This document shows positions 61,231 through 64,000 of a stretch of DNA of 64,000 bases, piece by piece. The position numbers and the translations under genes are program-made. Source of the stretch: Pelotomaculum schinkii (GTDB lineage: Bacteria; Bacillota; Desulfotomaculia; Desulfotomaculales; Pelotomaculaceae); the NCBI RefSeq assembly GCF_004369205.1, contig NZ_QFGA01000001.1, forward strand, positions 1,488,001 through 1,552,000. The letters run 5' to 3'. The notes beneath the pieces were generated by a model. The model had not been told where the DNA came from, did no database searches, and saw only the letters and a program-made list of their open reading frames with translations. The stretch's first letter is position 1, and each line of letters begins with the position of its first letter.

Positions 61231-61599
61231 TCAAGTTTTACTTTTAATAAGATCTGCCGGAAGTGGCTTGTCTTCTCTAATGTAATCAAACATTAACTTC
61301 CACTGCCCATCAACGCCATTATACGGGCAATTACTCCATTCAGGCTCACAGCGGTGGTTCCCATAATAGTGAGCCCACCTAATTAATATTTTGTATTGGT
61401 CGGCACTAATTGGTTTAATCTTATTAAACCATTCTCCATTAAAATACTCTGCTTTGGGATCATATTTACCAGGAAGAATCAGATAATTTACGGCATAAGG
61501 TGTTGAGAGAAATATAAATAAAATAATTGCTGTAATAATAAATATTCTCAATTTTGAGTTTATGTATTCCACTTCGAAACCTTCTTTCCGATTAATCAC
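61231..61599 (-). CDS. small membrane-anchored protein of unknown function
   Basis: A 122-residue protein with one membrane segment at about 18-40 (LRIFIITAIILFIFLSTPYA) and an outer domain of about 80 residues with two Cys (HRCEPEWSNCP) and many aromatic residues. Not recognised. AAGGTTT-type weak ribosome site; a start at 61572 (MEYIN-like codon run) is less likely. Confidence 0.55.
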   Translation of the reverse strand: MINRKEGFEVEYINSKLRIFIITAIILFIFLSTPYAVNYLILPGKYDPKAEYFNGEWFNKIKPISADQYKILIRWAHYYGNHRCEPEWSNCPYNGVDGQWKLMFDYIREDKPLPADLIKSKT

Positions 61600-61626
61600 A
61601 TATATAATTTAGATTTGAATGGGTCA

Positions 61627-61794
61627 TTAGGCTGCCACGTACACCTCTTTTACTCTGGCATAGTAGATACGCAGGAACTTATTTAGCGCAGCGATTTTGG
61701 CAACTTTTTTGGGCTTCCCTTCAGTTTCTTTCTTGAGCATATACTGGTAAATGGCATTATCTTTAGACGGCTTACTAATCTTTATGTATCTCAT
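61627..61794 (-). pseudogene. IS110-family transposase 3' fragment
   Basis: A 55-codon frame reads 'YQYMLKKETEGKPKKVAKIA' and 'ALNKFLRIYYARVKEVYVAA', the end of an IS110-type transposase after its TPAAAC-like region (the 'GKP.KVA..A..NK.LR..YA' motif). Only the tail remains. Confidence 0.6.
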
Positions 61795-62101
61795 GATTTC
61801 ATATCCTGTTTTACGTAAAGAAGCAGTATGATTTTATCACAGTTCTCAATCTATTTTGAAGAGCGGCTAAAAGGACCTATAAAGTAATCCTTTAGAATAA
61901 AGGAGTTTACATAAAAATGTTAACAGACCCTACCTGTTTTTACTTTTTACCACGTTTTCAAGCCTCCAATTTAACCTCAATATTTGCTACAGTTGGTTTA
62001 TACTCCGGATCCACAATCTGACCCAAAACAATGTGTTTTATAGGTGATATAGTAGCTGCCCTTGTTAACGGTGGGAAACTACCTATAAGTATAGGCACGC
62101 A
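61795..62101. other. intergenic region with an unrecognised C-terminal relic
   Basis: AT-rich. At about 61960-62065 the minus strand reads 'KHIVLGQIVDPEYKPTVANI' and ends 'EVKLEA', a plausible protein end with a stop upstream in frame. I do not recognise it. No other gene is seen. Confidence 0.4.
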
Positions 62102-62145
62102 AATAAGATTAGGCCGATAACCATTCTTATCGGCCTAATCTTATT
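62102..62145 (-). terminator. strong hairpin terminator of the FtsX permease gene
   Basis: Perfect 19-bp stem with arms from AATAAGATTAGGCCGATAA (62102-62120) to 62127-62145 and a CCATTC loop. T-rich flanks on both sides allow two-way use. It lies about 57 bases past the permease stop. Confidence 0.85.
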
Positions 62146-62201
62146 GTGTTAACTTGGTAAAAGCACAAGCTATGTTTAAGGGTGGCCCTGACTTGTTTAA
62201 G

Positions 62202-64000
62202 TTATTGCAGCGATCCGATGTTTTCGGAAATGCTCTTTGTCTTGATCTTTTTGAGCGGCCCGATGATGGAAAACCGTGTCACAAGAAACGCGGAGGCAAA
62301 AACGCAGACGATTTGCACAAGAGGGAATACCCACACTATTTTGATCGCCGTCAGAAACTGTGTAATAAGCGCCTTTTGCAGCAGCATGCCGAGGACACAC
62401 CCGACGACGGTACCCGTAATGCAGTATGCCGAAGCCTCCGCTGCGATCATCCTGTTAAGTTGCTTTCCCGACATGCCGACCGCCCGCAGGACACCCAGAT
62501 ACCTCATTTTTGAGGTGATGCTGGTATTCATCGTGCTGACGATATTGAGGATGCTGATGAGCGCAATAACCACTACAAAACCGTATACGAAAACCGCCAT
62601 GGTCAAGAAGGTCTGGTTCATCTCACTGTTTTTCTGTCGCAAATCAAGATAGGTGATATTATTCCCGATCATGCGCTTGATTTCGGAAACTGTTTCCTCC
62701 TGGTCATTCTTTTTCAGCTGAATATCAATGATCTTAAGCGTGGAGTCTCCCGTTATTTTAGTATACTGCTTTTCCGTCGTAATGAAGGTCGCCAGATTCA
62801 AATTGCTGTCGGCAAACGGCACGGAACGAAGGACGGCCATAACAGTATACGGCTTTTCCCCGGATACGGTATCGATATAAACCTTGTCCCCTGCATGAAG
62901 CTCCGCTGTCCGGACCGAGACACCCTTTCGCGTATTCAGCAAAACGGCGATAATACCGTCCTGTGCGTTGAGTGTATCTTCAGATAACTCGCCTTCCACG
63001 AGGTCCGTTTTTGCCCACTTCAATTGATTTTGGTCATAGGAGATAAGCCAGGATTTTTCAGGAGTCTCAAAGAGGCCGTCGGCGTTGACCTCAATACTCC
63101 CCCCGGCCTCCTCCATATACGCTTCGGTAAGCCGGGACGCGTCGAAGGTCGCGTTTACATAGCCGAACATCCTGCCGTATACATGCTTTATTCCCGGAAG
63201 ATGCGTTATCTGCGCGTATAAATCGGGGCTTAAGCCTTCCTTTGACGTCAGGGAAATATCGGGCGTATACGGTTTCGTTGTCTTCAGGCTTGTATGCAAG
63301 AAATCAACAAACACGTTGAAGCCAAGAAACATCATGATGCTTAATGCAATGGAGGCCGACATCAGGATCAGCGTTTTTTTCCGGGCGGCCGCGCTCCCAA
63401 TCCCCATCGCCGACTCAATAGGCAGCAGCTTTGTCAGGATTCCTTCTTTTTGGGCTTTTCGCATCCTGATTTCGCTGTTTCCCGTCACGGCGTTGACAGG
63501 AGACACCCTTGATGCCTTTTTTGCCGGCAGCAAAGTCGCAATCGTGACAGTCAGAACGCCAACGGCTGCACCAGCTAGGATACCTGCGGGGCTTATTGTA
63601 AACAGGGGAATATCGGAAAACAGATAGCTGTTATAGAATTTAAGGAGCGCACAGCAAAAGAGCGTGGCGGCAATCCCCAAAAGCACGCCGCCCGGAATCG
63701 CCCACCGCAGCAGCAAAAACCCTTCTTTTTTCACAAGCTTCCTGATCTGCGCTTTCGAAGCCCCGACGCACCGCAGAAGGCCGAACGAGCGCATCCTATC
63801 CGTGACCGATATATTGAAGGTGTTGTAGATCATTACGACGCCCGCAATCAGGACGATAAAAAACAGAATCGCTCCCACCTGGTACAGCCCGACCGCCGCT
63901 TTGTGATCACTTTGCCCGATAACAGCAAGCAGGCGATCGTTCCGCCCGATGCGGTCTTCGGATATCCGAAGGCTTTCCATGATCTGCTGCTCTGCATTTT
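62202..64000 (-). CDS. FtsX-like ABC transporter permease (partial, runs off right edge)
   Basis: At least 599 residues; the frame is open to the right edge, so the N-terminus is outside the window. Two FtsX cores are visible: 'GAILFFIVLIAGVVMIYNTFNISVTDR' with 'MRSFGLLRCVGASKAQIRKLV', and near the end 'ISILNIVSTMNTSITSKMRYLGVLRAVGMSGKQL'. Four membrane segments in each half and a large outer domain (about 230-420) between them fit MacB/BceB-type permeases that export or sense peptides and lipids. The ATP-binding subunit is expected upstream, beyond the edge. Confidence 0.88.
   Translation of the reverse strand, partial: NAEQQIMESLRISEDRIGRNDRLLAVIGQSDHKAAVGLYQVGAILFFIVLIAGVVMIYNTFNISVTDRMRSFGLLRCVGASKAQIRKLVKKEGFLLLRWAIPGGVLLGIAATLFCCALLKFYNSYLFSDIPLFTISPAGILAGAAVGVLTVTIATLLPAKKASRVSPVNAVTGNSEIRMRKAQKEGILTKLLPIESAMGIGSAAARKKTLILMSASIALSIMMFLGFNVFVDFLHTSLKTTKPYTPDISLTSKEGLSPDLYAQITHLPGIKHVYGRMFGYVNATFDASRLTEAYMEEAGGSIEVNADGLFETPEKSWLISYDQNQLKWAKTDLVEGELSEDTLNAQDGIIAVLLNTRKGVSVRTAELHAGDKVYIDTVSGEKPYTVMAVLRSVPFADSNLNLATFITTEKQYTKITGDSTLKIIDIQLKKNDQEETVSEIKRMIGNNITYLDLRQKNSEMNQTFLTMAVFVYGFVVVIALISILNIVSTMNTSITSKMRYLGVLRAVGMSGKQLNRMIAAEASAYCITGTVVGCVLGMLLQKALITQFLTAIKIVWVFPLVQIVCVFASAFLVTRFSIIGPLKKIKTKSISENIGSLQ

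Noticed and set aside
1..64000. tRNA or rRNA genes
   Set aside because: I saw no cloverleaf with a TTCRANNC arm in a suitable place nor any rRNA sequence; a tRNAscan run would settle this.

Overview
The window looks like a low-to-mid GC, anaerobic, endospore-forming Firmicute (Bacillota), most likely a syntrophic or fermentative member of the Peptococcaceae/Desulfotomaculales such as Pelotomaculum. This is inferred from gene content: an EtfBA plus membrane FeS-oxidoreductase module typical of syntrophic beta-oxidisers, a ferredoxin-dependent 2-oxoacid oxidoreductase, T-box leaders, a SleB-type spore-cortex hydrolase, S-layer homology domains and a tungsten-enzyme radical SAM maturase. No species can be fixed from the sequence alone.

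Region 1 (1-16.3 kb, all minus strand) is an extracellular contractile injection system (eCIS) operon. In transcription order it holds a tandem AAA+ ATPase, a large cargo-like protein ending in an HNH-type nuclease motif, a DUF4255 terminator, one sheath gene, one tube gene, a zinc-ribbon gp26-like chaperone, a DUF6760 protein, a Pro-rich protein, a Pvc7-like tube protein, a LysM protein, hub (gpD), spike (gpV), a small baseplate protein, gp25, baseplate J, and a tail protein I gene that runs off the left edge. No integrase, capsid or lysis gene is visible.

Region 2 (16.6-31.9 kb) is a mosaic of small operons: TetR plus an Acg-type nitroreductase with a perfect palindromic operator; a three-gene envelope operon (TPR-like membrane protein, PRC-barrel, VanW); TetR and an Old-Yellow-Enzyme/dienoyl-CoA reductase; a T-box-controlled fusion of a TIM-barrel isomerase and an acyl-CoA synthetase; a beheaded LCP protein; DegV; a collapsed CarD gene; and PadR.

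Region 3 (32.1-41.6 kb) is the insertion zone. It has an intact IS66 element with an exact 8-bp target duplication, an IS21 element that has replaced the 5' end of a radical SAM maturase gene, a SleB hydrolase, a PIN/AbrB toxin-antitoxin pair and several gene fragments.

Region 4 (41.8-51.2 kb, minus strand) is energy and carbon metabolism: etfB-etfA-FeS oxidoreductase, then a T-box-led gamma-delta-alpha-beta 2-oxoacid:ferredoxin oxidoreductase operon followed by a CbiET-like gene. The T-box specifier reads best as AUC (Ile). Together with the other T-box (probably CUC, Leu) on the acyl-CoA synthetase, this suggests that the pair works in making branched-chain amino acids from acyl-CoAs by reductive carboxylation, because T-boxes switch genes on when the amino acid is scarce.

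Region 5 (51.3-64 kb) has a truncated MDR dehydrogenase, a Cys-containing small peptide gene with an apparent frameshift, a MarR-ArsA regulon with a shared operator, a DUF4173 membrane protein, and then a decaying stretch: a frameshifted S-layer gene, fragments of NTase, GNAT and IS110 genes, a Nei/Fpg-like glycosylase, a cupin, two unknown membrane proteins, and an FtsX-type permease cut by the right edge.
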